A stretch of 64,000 bases of DNA from VXYL01 sp965200375 (GTDB lineage Bacteria > Pseudomonadota > Gammaproteobacteria > Pseudomonadales > Azotimanducaceae): the NCBI GenBank assembly GCA_965200375.1, contig OZ241353.1, forward strand, positions 1,240,001-1,304,000, in the 5' to 3' direction. A program made the position numbers and the translations under genes. Under the pieces are notes generated by a model, which worked only from the letters and a program-made list of their open reading frames with translations, was not told where the DNA came from and ran no database searches. Shown in pieces: positions 9,638 through 18,233 of the stretch (position 1 is its first letter; each line of letters opens with the position of its first letter).

Positions 9638-12600
9638 ATGAAGCTCCTCATCGCCAACCGTGGCGAAATCGCCGTTCGCATCGCCCGCGCCGCCGCCGAA
9701 CTGGAGATCCCCACGGTGGCCATTCATGCCAGGGAGGACGAGCGGTCCCTCCACGTGCGGCAGGCGGACGAGGCGGTCGAAGTGCCGGGCGCCGGCGCCC
9801 GCGCCTATCTCGATATCGCCGAAGTGGCGAAGGCCGGCAAGGCGGCCGGCTGCGACGCCGTACACCCGGGCTACGGCTTTCTGAGCGAAAACGCGGACTT
9901 CGCCAGCGCCTGCGACAGCGCCGGCATGGCCTTCGTGGGGCCGCCCCCGGAAGCGCTGGCGCTGTTCGGCGACAAGACGAAGGCACGGCGCCTGGCGGTG
10001 GCGCAAGGCGTACCGGTGACCGCCGGGTTGTCGGAGCCGGTGGACGCCGCTGCCGCCGAGCGCTTCTTCGCCACGCTGCCGAGCGGTGCGGCGATGCTGT
10101 TCAAGGCGGCCGGCGGTGGCGGCGGACGCGGCATGCGCATCGTGTACGCCGCGGACGAAATCGGCCCGGCCCTAGCTCGCGCCCAATCGGAAGCGCAAGC
10201 GGCCTTTGGCGTGGCGGACGTGTACGTGGAGCAGTTCCTGCCGAACGCCCGCCACGTGGAGATCCAGATCGCCGCGGACGCCCAGGGCGGCTGCTGCCAC
10301 TTCGGGGATCGGGACTGCACCCTGCAACGCCGCCACCAGAAGCTCGTCGAGGTGGCGCCGGCCCCGTCGCTTGCGCCGGCGGTGCGCGACGGCATGGCGG
10401 CGGCGGCCTTGGCCCTCGCCAGGGCGGCGAACTACAGGAGCCTCGGCACCTTCGAGTTCCTGGTGACCGGGCAGGCGCCCATGCAGCAGTTCTGGTTCAT
10501 CGAAGCCAACGCCCGGCTGCAGGTGGAGCACACGGTTACCGAAGAGATCATGGGCGTGGATCTGGTGCAGCTGCAGCTGCGCCTGGCCCAAGGCAAGACC
10601 TTGGCGGAGCTTGGCATGGCGGTGCCGCCGGCGCCCCGGGGCTACGCGGTGCAGGCGCGGGTGAACATGGAGACCATGACCGCCGCCGGCGATGCGCTGC
10701 CGGCCAGCGGCGTTCTCGCCGCATTCGACCCGCCCACCGGCCCCGGCATTCGCACCGACACCTTCGGCTACGCCGGCTACGCCACCAGCACCGCGTTCGA
10801 CTCGCTGCTGGCGAAGGTGATCGTCAGGAGCGACGTCTCCTTTGCCGCCGCGGTGCGCAAGGCCCGGCGGGCGCTCGCCGGCTTCCGCATCGACGGCGTC
10901 GCCACCAACATCCCGTTCCTGCGGGCGCTGATGGCCCGGGCCCTCGCTTCGCCGGCGGTCCACACCCGCTTCGTGGACGACAACATGGCGGCCCTGGTCG
11001 AAGCTGCCGCGACTGACGCGGACCCGCCCCGCTTTTTCGTCCCCGACAGCGCGGGCACCGCGGTCGACGGCTCGCCGCGGCAGGCCGGCGTGAAGCTCGA
11101 CAGCAAGGATCCGCTGGCAGTGCTCGAACACGGCAAGTCCGGCGCGGTCGCCGCGCCAAGCGCCGAACCGTCGCCGGTTGCGGAGGGGCAGGCGGCGGTG
11201 GTGGCGCCCATGCAGGGCACGGTGGCCAGCGTGGAGGCAGCGCCGGGCCAGGAAGTGGCGGCCGGGGATCTGCTGCTGGTGATGGAAGCCATGAAGATGG
11301 AACACGAGATTCGGGCGCCGGCCAGCGGCGTCGTCGCCGAGCTTGCGGTGGCGGCCGGAGACACGGTGTGGGAGGGCCACCTGCTGGGCGTCATCGACGA
11401 ACGGGAAGTGGCAGTAGCGGACAGCAGCGGCGATGCCGCCATCGATCTCGAGGCGGTGCGCCCGGACCTGGCGGAAGTCCACGCCCGGCATGCCGCGACG
11501 CTGGACGCCGCCCGCCCGGACGCCGTGGCCAAGCGCCGTCGCACCGAGCAGCGCACGGCCCGGGAGAACGTGGACGACATCTGCGACCCCGGCACCTTCG
11601 TGGAACACGGCCAGCTGGTGCTTACGCCAGGCACCGGCCTGCCCCTCGAAGAGACGATTCGCAAGTTCCCCACGGACGGCATGGTGACCGGCGTCGGCGG
11701 CATCAACGGCCAGCTGTTCGGCGCCGAACGCAGCCGCTGCGTGGTGATGGCCTACGACTACACCGTGCTCGCCGGCACCCAGGGCGCCATCAACCATCCG
11801 AAGACGGACCGCATGTTGGAGCTGGCCGAGAAGTGGCGCATCCCCGTGGTGCTGTTCGCGGAGGGCGGCGGCGGACGCGCCGGCACCGGCGGCCGTCGCC
11901 AGGGCGCGCGCCCTCGTCCGGCGCCGGCCGAAGCGGCCAGGCCCGTGGCTCGCTTCGACGCCCCCAGCCGGCCGCTGGACACGCCGACCTTCGCCTCCAT
12001 GGGCCGCCTCTCCGGCCTCGTGCCGATGGTGGGCATCACCTCCCGCTACTGCTTCGCCGGCAACGCTTCGCTGCTTGGCTGCTGCGACGTGATCATCGCC
12101 ACCCGCAACGCCAACATCGGCATGGGCGGTCCGGCGCTCATCGAAGGCGGCGGCCTCGGCGTGTTTCGCCCGGAGGAGATCGGCCCCTTGAGCGTGCAGG
12201 CCGCCAGCGGCGTGGTCGACGTGGCGGTCGCCGACGAAGCGGAAGCCGTAGCGGCGGCCAAGCAGTATCTCGGCTACTTCCAGGGACGCCTGCGGGAGTG
12301 GGACTGCGCGGACCAGCGCCACTTGCGCAACGCCGTGCCGGAGAACCGGCTGCGGGTGTACGACGTGCGGGCGGTGATCCGAACCCTCGCGGACACCGGC
12401 TCGGTGCTGGAACTGCGGCCGAAGTTCGGCCTCGGCATGGTGACGGCGTTCATCCGCGTGGCCGGCCGCGCCATCGGCGTGCTGGCCAACAATCCGCAGC
12501 ATCTCTCCGGCGCCATCGACAGCGACGGTTCCGACAAGGCCGCCCGCTTCCTGCAGCTGTGCGACGCCTTCGACATGCCGGTGCTGGTGCTGTGCGACAC

Positions 12601-13072
12601 CCCCGGCATGATGGTGGGGCCGGAAGTCGAGAAGACGGCGCTGGTGCGCCATTGCAGCCGGCTGTTCGTGACCGGCGCCAATCTCACCGTGCCGCACGTG
12701 ACCATCGTGCTGCGCAAGGCATACGGGCTGGGCGCCCAGGCGATGGCCGGCGGCAGCTTCAAGGAGCCCTTCGCGGCAGTGGCGTGGCCCACCGGCGAGT
12801 TCGGCGGCATGGGCCTCGAAGGCCAGGTGAAGCTGGGGTTTCGCAACGAACTCGCGGCCATCGACGACGCGGACCAACGCGTCGCCCGCTACGAAGCCCT
12901 GGTGGCCGCCGCCTACGAACGCGGCAAGGCGCTGAACGCTGGCATGTCCTTCCAGGTGGACGACGTGATCGACCCGGCGGATTCGCGCCGCTGGATAGCC
13001 GCGGCGCTCGATGCGGCGCCGCCGCCAGCGGCCCGGCAAGGCAAGAAGCGGCGCAACGTGGACACCTGGTGA
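9638..13072 (+). CDS. Single-chain biotin-dependent acyl-CoA carboxylase (BC-BCCP-CT)
   Basis: 1144 residues joining all three carboxylase functions: biotin carboxylase (about 1-450, starting K-L-L-I-A-N-R-G-E-I-A with an ATP-grasp fold and A-N-A-R-L-Q-V-E-H), biotinyl domain (about 515-595; EAMKMEH with biotinyl Lys553) and a carboxyltransferase (about 630-1144). This matches the single-chain long-chain acyl-CoA carboxylase type rather than the split acetyl-, propionyl- or methylcrotonyl-CoA enzymes. An Arg/Pro/Ala-rich stretch near residues 748-780 interrupts the carboxyltransferase. The acyl-CoA substrate cannot be read from sequence. Acyl-CoA dehydrogenase and NuoF genes lie downstream. 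Confidence 0.9.
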   Translation: MKLLIANRGEIAVRIARAAAELEIPTVAIHAREDERSLHVRQADEAVEVPGAGARAYLDIAEVAKAGKAAGCDAVHPGYGFLSENADFASACDSAGMAFVGPPPEALALFGDKTKARRLAVAQGVPVTAGLSEPVDAAAAERFFATLPSGAAMLFKAAGGGGGRGMRIVYAADEIGPALARAQSEAQAAFGVADVYVEQFLPNARHVEIQIAADAQGGCCHFGDRDCTLQRRHQKLVEVAPAPSLAPAVRDGMAAAALALARAANYRSLGTFEFLVTGQAPMQQFWFIEANARLQVEHTVTEEIMGVDLVQLQLRLAQGKTLAELGMAVPPAPRGYAVQARVNMETMTAAGDALPASGVLAAFDPPTGPGIRTDTFGYAGYATSTAFDSLLAKVIVRSDVSFAAAVRKARRALAGFRIDGVATNIPFLRALMARALASPAVHTRFVDDNMAALVEAAATDADPPRFFVPDSAGTAVDGSPRQAGVKLDSKDPLAVLEHGKSGAVAAPSAEPSPVAEGQAAVVAPMQGTVASVEAAPGQEVAAGDLLLVMEAMKMEHEIRAPASGVVAELAVAAGDTVWEGHLLGVIDEREVAVADSSGDAAIDLEAVRPDLAEVHARHAATLDAARPDAVAKRRRTEQRTARENVDDICDPGTFVEHGQLVLTPGTGLPLEETIRKFPTDGMVTGVGGINGQLFGAERSRCVVMAYDYTVLAGTQGAINHPKTDRMLELAEKWRIPVVLFAEGGGGRAGTGGRRQGARPRPAPAEAARPVARFDAPSRPLDTPTFASMGRLSGLVPMVGITSRYCFAGNASLLGCCDVIIATRNANIGMGGPALIEGGGLGVFRPEEIGPLSVQAASGVVDVAVADEAEAVAAAKQYLGYFQGRLREWDCADQRHLRNAVPENRLRVYDVRAVIRTLADTGSVLELRPKFGLGMVTAFIRVAGRAIGVLANNPQHLSGAIDSDGSDKAARFLQLCDAFDMPVLVLCDTPGMMVGPEVEKTALVRHCSRLFVTGANLTVPHVTIVLRKAYGLGAQAMAGGSFKEPFAAVAWPTGEFGGMGLEGQVKLGFRNELAAIDDADQRVARYEALVAAAYERGKALNAGMSFQVDDVIDPADSRRWIAAALDAAPPPAARQGKKRRNVDTW

Positions 13073-13277
13073 GGCAGGGTTCGCTATGATGGACGCAATG
13101 GCCCTCCACCCGACAGACCTTCGCGTCCGCGACTTCGCAGCGGCGGCTCGGGCGCAGCGGCACGACGGGGGCCGGGGCGACACGCCGGTTGGACGCGGAC
13201 GATCCTGGCCGCGATGATCGCCGCATCCAGCCCGCTGCGCCGGCGCCATCCGCGATGAGCGAACGACGCTCGCCAGC

Positions 13278-14561
13278 ATGACGGACAGCGACAGGCCGCT
13301 CATCGGCATCGTCGACGAGGTGGGCGGCGCGGTGGATCTGGCGGCCTACGAGGCCAGGGGCGGCTACGCCGGCGCACGGCAGGCGCTCGGCAGCCTGTCG
13401 CCCGACGAGCTCATCGACTTGGTGAAGGAGGCCAACCTTCGGGGGCGGGGCGGCGCCGGCTTCTCCACCGGCATGAAGTGGAGCTTCGTGCCGCCGCCGG
13501 ACGGCGGCGCCAGGTACCTGGTGTGCAATGCGGACGAAATGGAGCCGGGCACGTTCAAGGACCGCTATCTGCTGGAGAACAACCCGCACCTTCTGGTGGA
13601 AGGCATGATCATCGGCGCCTGGGCCATCCAGGCCACCGTCGGCTACGTCTTCATGCGCGGCGAATACCACCAGCCCTACAGCCAGCTGCGGCAGGCCATC
13701 GACGACGCCCGTGCCAAGGGCTATCTGGGCCGCAACGTGTTCGGCAGCGGCTTCGACTTCGAGCTGCGCATCCATCGCAGCGCCGGGCGCTACATCTGCG
13801 GCGAGGAGACGGCACTGCTGAACGCCCTTGAAGGCAAACGCGCCCAGCCCCGCCAGAAGCCGCCGTTCCCGCCGGCCAGCGGCGCCTGGGGACGGCCCAC
13901 CATCGTCAACAACGTGGAGACCTTCTGCAACGTGCCGGCTATCGTGCGCAACGGCGCCGAGTGGTACCAGGACCTCGGCCGAGGCGAGGACGCCGGCACC
14001 AAGCTCTACGGCGTTTCCGGCCGCGTGAAGCGCCCGGGGCTGTGGGAGCTGCCCATCGGCACCACCATCCGCGAGATCGTCGACGTCCACGCCGGCGGCA
14101 TGCAGGACGGCTACCAGCTGCGCGGCCTGCTGCCCGGCGGCGCCTCCACGGACTTCCTGGTCGCCGAGCATCTGGATCTCGCCATGGACTACGGCACCAT
14201 CCAGGCCGCCGGCAGCCGCATGGGCACCGGCACCATGATCCTGATGGACGACTCGATCTGTCCGGTGGACATGTGCCGCAACCTGGAGCACTTCTTCGCC
14301 CAGGAGTCCTGCGGCTTCTGCACGCCGTGCCGCGAAGGCCTGCCGTGGGTGGAGCAGCTGCTGACGGACATCGAGGAAGGCCGCGGCAAGGATGGCGACC
14401 TGGATATTCTGGACCGCAACGCCATGTTCATCGGCGGCGTCACCAACACCTTCTGTCTGCACGCCCCCGGCGCCATCGAGCCGCTGGCGAGCGCCCTGAA
14501 GTACTTCCGCGAGGACTTCGAGGAACACATCCGCACTGGCGTCTGCCGCTATCGGCGCTAG
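13278..14561 (+). CDS. nuoF: NADH-quinone oxidoreductase subunit F (isolated copy)
   Basis: 427 residues, near usual length for NuoF. NADH/FMN site R-G-R-G-G-A-G-F-S-T-G is at 55-65. The 4Fe-4S (N3) ligands are present: Cys345, Cys348, Cys351 (ESCGFCTPC) and Cys393. It therefore has everything needed to oxidise NADH and pass electrons to an Fe-S partner. No other nuo gene lies in the window; a 205-bp gap separates it from the carboxylase gene and a degenerate region follows. It could belong to a complex I dispersed in the genome or serve as the diaphorase subunit of another dehydrogenase. Confidence 0.92.
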   Translation: MTDSDRPLIGIVDEVGGAVDLAAYEARGGYAGARQALGSLSPDELIDLVKEANLRGRGGAGFSTGMKWSFVPPPDGGARYLVCNADEMEPGTFKDRYLLENNPHLLVEGMIIGAWAIQATVGYVFMRGEYHQPYSQLRQAIDDARAKGYLGRNVFGSGFDFELRIHRSAGRYICGEETALLNALEGKRAQPRQKPPFPPASGAWGRPTIVNNVETFCNVPAIVRNGAEWYQDLGRGEDAGTKLYGVSGRVKRPGLWELPIGTTIREIVDVHAGGMQDGYQLRGLLPGGASTDFLVAEHLDLAMDYGTIQAAGSRMGTGTMILMDDSICPVDMCRNLEHFFAQESCGFCTPCREGLPWVEQLLTDIEEGRGKDGDLDILDRNAMFIGGVTNTFCLHAPGAIEPLASALKYFREDFEEHIRTGVCRYRR

Positions 14562-14790
14562 ATAGGGCAGCCGCCAGTCCGAGTCGCGCCCTCTTCGGCC
14601 GTCCGCGGCCGCCAGTTCGACAAGCCGGTAGGCATTGCGCTTGCGCCGGCTGGCAACGAAGGGGTAGACTGTCTTCTCCCAGACGCGCCAAGCAGACTGT
14701 TCAAGTGCGGCGTTGAGGCTGTCGACCAGCTTGCCGCCGAGCGCCGTAGCGGTACGCCTCCCCTGGCAAGTCGAGGGCCATCGAGCCTCA
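14562..14790 (-). pseudogene. Degenerate coding remnant of unknown origin
   Basis: Reading the minus strand gives a protein-like run of about 50 codons (for example L-V-D-S-L-N-A-A-L-E-Q-S-A-W-R-V-W-E-K then Y-P-F-V-A-S-R-R-K-R-N-A-Y-R). It has no start in its own frame. A possible ATG start near 14766 lies in another frame and would need a 1-nt shift around 14745. The frame runs on antisense into nuoF without a native stop. I do not recognise the family. Best read as the broken end of a gene, possibly related to the ORF just upstream on the same strand. Confidence 0.3.
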
Positions 14791-15252
14791 GCCCGACCGC
14801 TGCGTCCGCCTCTCGGCCTTCGCTCGATGCAGTCGCTTCTCGAACTCGTGGCGCAGCTTGTTCAAGCTGGCGAGGAACATGCCGTCGACTTGCGGCATCG
14901 TCGACTTGGCCAGTGCGCTCTCGTCTTCCTCGCACATGCCAAGCACACGGTGCAGTTCAGCCTCTAGAGCCGAGATCTCGGTTGGAAAATTCACAGCGTA
15001 ATGAACGGGCACCCTTCGGGTTCGCTGATCCGGGTTGTTGGAGAACAACCTGCGGAAGTACTTGTGGCGCTGTGGATTCGCGCTCTCGACGATGTAGAAG
15101 TCCACCTGCCATCGGTGCCGAACATAAGGTCTGCCGTCCGCCGCAGCGTAGTGGAGCAGAAGTCGCCGTGGCCCTTCCCGCAGTGCCGCCAAGGCGCAGA
15201 GTAGCACCTTGACGCCATCTGGGCGCCGGAATCTGCCGCCCCGCGTTGGCAT
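14788..15252 (-). CDS. Hypothetical protein, possible gene fragment
   Basis: 154 residues, ATG start without a clear ribosome site. It has a plausible protein composition, with a beta-rich N-half containing R-W-Q-V-D-F-Y-I-V-E and a charged helical C-half (K-L-R-H-E-F-E-K-R-L-H-R-A-K). I recognise no domain. It lies in a patch (14562-15400) of weaker coding signal between nuoF and an acyl-CoA dehydrogenase gene, next to a broken remnant, so it may itself be the tail of a decayed gene. The 148 bp from 15253 to 15400 show nothing supportable. Confidence 0.45.
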   Translation of the reverse strand: MPTRGGRFRRPDGVKVLLCALAALREGPRRLLLHYAAADGRPYVRHRWQVDFYIVESANPQRHKYFRRLFSNNPDQRTRRVPVHYAVNFPTEISALEAELHRVLGMCEEDESALAKSTMPQVDGMFLASLNKLRHEFEKRLHRAKAERRTQRSG

Positions 15253-15400
15253 CGCCCCCGCTCGCTCTGGCGAGGTGCCCGTTGCGACTCGAGGGCGCTT
15301 GGTCGCTTGAAATGCCGCGCCGCTTGGCGGATTCTTGCGCCGTTGGGCGTTGGCGCGCGTGTCGGCGGCCCGAAGGGGATGGCGGGAGCAGAGGGAGGCG

Positions 15401-16558
15401 ATGGCGGCATTGGAGGCGTTCCGCGACGAGACGCGGGCTTGGCTGGAAGAGTTCTGCCCGCCGGGGGTCCGGCCAGGCGGCGGCGGTTCCGGCGACGATC
15501 ATCGCCTGTGGCGCGAGCGGCTGATAGAGAAAGGCTGGTCGGCGCCTACCTGGCCCGCCGAGTACGGCGGCGGCGGCCTCGACAACGAACAGTACATCGT
15601 GCTCATCCAGGAGCTGCGGCGGGCCCGGGCGCCGGTGCCCTTCGGCGGCATGGGGCTGTCGCTGATCGGGCCGACGCTGCTGGAACTCGGCACGGAGGAC
15701 CAGAAGCGCCGCCACCTGCCGCCCATCGTGCGGGGCGAGATCGCCTGGTGCCAGGGCTACAGCGAACCGAGTTCCGGCTCGGATCTGGCAAGCCTCCGCA
15801 CCCGGGCGGTGGACAACGGCGACCACTTCGTCATCAACGGCCAGAAGATCTGGACCTCCGGGGCCCAGGTGGCGGACTGGATGTTCGCCCTGGTGCGCAC
15901 GGACCCGGACGTGCCCAAGCACGAAGGCATCAGCTTCGTGCTGCTCACCATGCGCCAGCCCGGCGTGACCGTGAAGCCCATCCGCCTGCTGAGCGGCAAT
16001 TCGCCGTTCTGCGAGACGTTCTTCGACAACGCCGTCGCCCAGAAGGCGGATCTGATCGGCGAGCTCAACAAGGGCTGGACCGTGGGCAAGCGGCTGCTGC
16101 AGTTCGAGCGCGGCAGCATGGCGACGCTGGTGGGCGGCGCGGCGGCGAAGGAAGCCGGCCCCACCCTCGAAGGCGAAGCCAAGCGGTTCGCCGGCGAACG
16201 CGACGGGCGCATCGCGGACGCGGCGCTGCGGCAGCGCGTCATCGACCACAACATCAACGACCACGCCTTCCGGCTCACCCAGCGCCGCACCGTGGAGGAG
16301 GCCAAGGACGGGCGCACGCCGGGGCCCGCCACTTCCATCTTCAAGACCTACGGCACCGAGTTGCAGCAAGGCAAGTCGTCGTTGTTCGTCGAGATGCGCG
16401 GCACCCAGGGCCTCGGCTGGGAAGGCCCCGGCTTCACCCCGCGGGAGATCGAGGACACCCGGGCTTTCCTCGCCAACCGCGCCGCCTCCATCTACAGCGG
16501 CAGCAACGAGATCCAGCGCAACATCATCGCCAAGCGGGTGCTGGGCCTGCCGGACTGA
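15401..16558 (+). CDS. Acyl-CoA dehydrogenase
   Basis: 385 residues, the usual length for the flavoprotein family that introduces an alpha-beta double bond into acyl-CoA. ATG 15401 is chosen because GAGGGAGG precedes it, though closely, and the protein then begins at the conserved N-terminal helix; an upstream in-frame extension to 15335 looks non-coding. Typical blocks are present: G-Y-S-E-P-S-S-G-S-D in the FAD/substrate region, I-N-G-Q-K-I-W-T-S, and the C-terminal I-Y-S-G-S-N-E-I-Q-R-N-I-I-A. It lies in a lipid/CoA metabolism neighbourhood. Substrate chain type is not inferable. Confidence 0.9.
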   Translation: MAALEAFRDETRAWLEEFCPPGVRPGGGGSGDDHRLWRERLIEKGWSAPTWPAEYGGGGLDNEQYIVLIQELRRARAPVPFGGMGLSLIGPTLLELGTEDQKRRHLPPIVRGEIAWCQGYSEPSSGSDLASLRTRAVDNGDHFVINGQKIWTSGAQVADWMFALVRTDPDVPKHEGISFVLLTMRQPGVTVKPIRLLSGNSPFCETFFDNAVAQKADLIGELNKGWTVGKRLLQFERGSMATLVGGAAAKEAGPTLEGEAKRFAGERDGRIADAALRQRVIDHNINDHAFRLTQRRTVEEAKDGRTPGPATSIFKTYGTELQQGKSSLFVEMRGTQGLGWEGPGFTPREIEDTRAFLANRAASIYSGSNEIQRNIIAKRVLGLPD

Positions 16559-16601
16559 GGGCAGGCCGACCCCACGCCAGAACGTCGGAGAGAACGTCGC
16601 C

Positions 16602-17255
16602 ATGCTGAGATTCGCCGAAGAGGTCATGCTGCTGCTGCTGAACGACGACGACGGCAAGTTCGCCAAGGTGCAGGACTGGTCCCTCAGCTACGCGCTCGCC
16701 GGCGGCGTGCTGATGGACCTGGCGCTGGAGCACCGCATCGACACGGACCTCGAAGAGCTGGTGCTGCTGGACGCCGCGCCCCTCGGCGACAGCCTGCTGG
16801 ACCCGACTCTGGCCGACATCGCCCACGCCGATGCGCGGCACAACGCCCGCTACTGGGTGGAACGCACCGCTGGCCGCAGCGACGACATTCGCGAAGAAGC
16901 GCTTGCCCGGCTGGTCGCCAAGGGCATTCTGGAGCAGCGCGAGGACAGCTTCCTGTGGGTGTTTAAGTCCCGCCGCTATCCGCTGATCGACGGCGAGGTG
17001 GAGCGGGAGGTGAAGCTGCGCATCATGGGCGTGCTGTTCAGCGACGAGATTCCCCACCCCAGGGACGTAGTGGTGATCTGTCTGGCGGACGCCTGCGGCA
17101 TCTTCCGCCAGCTGCTTTCCAAGCGCGAAGCGGAACGCGCCGCGGCGCGCATCGAGCAGGTGCGCAAGTTGGACCTCATCGGCCAGGCCATGGCCCAGGC
17201 GATCCGCGAGATCGAGGTGACCCTGGCGCTCCTGCAGCAGCAGCAAGCCTACTGA
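16602..17255 (+). CDS. GPP34 (Golgi phosphoprotein 3-like) family protein
   Basis: 217 residues. The N-terminal F-A-E-E-V-M-L-L-L-L-N-D-D-D-G-K-F followed by S-Y-A-L-A-G-G-V-L-M-D-L-A-L is the hallmark of the GPP34 domain (PF05719). In eukaryotes this domain binds phosphatidylinositol-4-phosphate; in bacteria its role is undefined. No signal or membrane segment is seen. The C-terminus is helical and ends in a Gln tract. It starts 43 nt after the acyl-CoA dehydrogenase stop and may be co-transcribed. Confidence 0.85.
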   Translation: MLRFAEEVMLLLLNDDDGKFAKVQDWSLSYALAGGVLMDLALEHRIDTDLEELVLLDAAPLGDSLLDPTLADIAHADARHNARYWVERTAGRSDDIREEALARLVAKGILEQREDSFLWVFKSRRYPLIDGEVEREVKLRIMGVLFSDEIPHPRDVVVICLADACGIFRQLLSKREAERAAARIEQVRKLDLIGQAMAQAIREIEVTLALLQQQQAY

Positions 17256-17281
17256 ACCGCTCTGGGCCTCTGGCCCTGTGG

Positions 17282-18193
17282 CTAGGCTGCTTCAAGGGCG
17301 GCGAGGACGATCTCCATGGCCGCCGGGGCGTCGATGCGATAGGCCACCTTGGCGGTGGCGGGCCCTCGGCGGCGGCTTACGCGCTCGTCCACGACCGTCA
17401 TGCCCCGGGTCAGCTTGCCCTCGGTTTCCACCGACACGGCCCGCGGCTCGGCGTCGATCAGCTGCGGGTGGGTGACTGCCAGCACCGCGCAGGGGTCGTG
17501 CAGCGCCGCGGTGCGGCTGCCGGTGAAGGCCTCCATGCGGTCGTGCAGGTGCGTGAACGCCTGCGCCGCCAGCTTGGCCAGCGGCGCCGGCGAACGCCGC
17601 AGACGGGCGACGATGGCGTCGTCCGTGCGCAGCTGATGGGTGAGGTTCAGGCCGCTCATCACGATCTCCGCGCCGGACGCGAACACTTGCGCCGCCGCGT
17701 GGGGGTCCGCATAGATGTTGAACTCCGCCGCCGGCGTCGCGTTGCCCGGCCCGGCGCTGCCGCCCATCAACGAGATGCCGGCGATGCGGCGCACCCAGGC
17801 AGGGTCCCGGTCGATGGCCTGGGCGATGTTGGTGAGCGGGCCGAGCGGCACGATCCACACGTCCGGGGCCGCCGCCTCCAGCAGCCAGTCCACCGCGCTG
17901 CCCGGCTCCGGCCGCCGGTCGTGGGGGATGCGATCCACGCCGCCGAGGCCGTTCTCGCCATGGACCGCGGCGGCATGCACCGGTTTGCCGCGCAGCGGCC
18001 GCGCGGCGCCCTCGAACACCGGCGTGTCGACGCCGAGGGCCGCCACCACCATCAGCGCGTTGGCGGTGGTGGCCGCCAGCGGCGCGTTGCCGCTCACCGT
18101 GGTGACGCCCAGCACCTGGGCGTGGCGGTGCGCCAGCACCAGCGCGATGGCGTCGTCGTGGCCGGGGTCGCAGTCGACGACTAGCCGCGGCAT
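17282..18193 (-). CDS. Inosine/uridine-preferring nucleoside hydrolase family protein
   Basis: 303 residues, standard for the family. The Ca2+/substrate-binding D-x-D-P-G-x-D-D cluster is complete at residues 7-14 (D-C-D-P-G-H-D-D). Further conserved parts are A-E-F-N-I-Y-A-D-P-H-A-A and the C-terminal H-D-P-C-A-V-L. It hydrolyses the N-glycosidic bond of ribonucleosides for salvage. It is convergent with the GPP34 gene (26 bp apart). Confidence 0.9.
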   Translation of the reverse strand: MPRLVVDCDPGHDDAIALVLAHRHAQVLGVTTVSGNAPLAATTANALMVVAALGVDTPVFEGAARPLRGKPVHAAAVHGENGLGGVDRIPHDRRPEPGSAVDWLLEAAAPDVWIVPLGPLTNIAQAIDRDPAWVRRIAGISLMGGSAGPGNATPAAEFNIYADPHAAAQVFASGAEIVMSGLNLTHQLRTDDAIVARLRRSPAPLAKLAAQAFTHLHDRMEAFTGSRTAALHDPCAVLAVTHPQLIDAEPRAVSVETEGKLTRGMTVVDERVSRRRGPATAKVAYRIDAPAAMEIVLAALEAA

Positions 18194-18233
18194 GGCCGCC
18201 CGCCGCTGTCGCTGCGCCGCCGGCGAAACGCCA

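Noticed and set aside
13073..13277. TATGAT at 13085-13090 considered as the nuoF promoter
   Set aside because: The only -35-like hexamer (TGGACA, 13059-13064) is 20 bp away, too far for a confident sigma70 call.
10172..13309. Very long minus-strand open frame opposite the carboxylase gene
   Set aside because: Produced by the high-GC third-position bias of the real plus-strand gene; composition is His/Arg/Gln-rich and lacks domain features.
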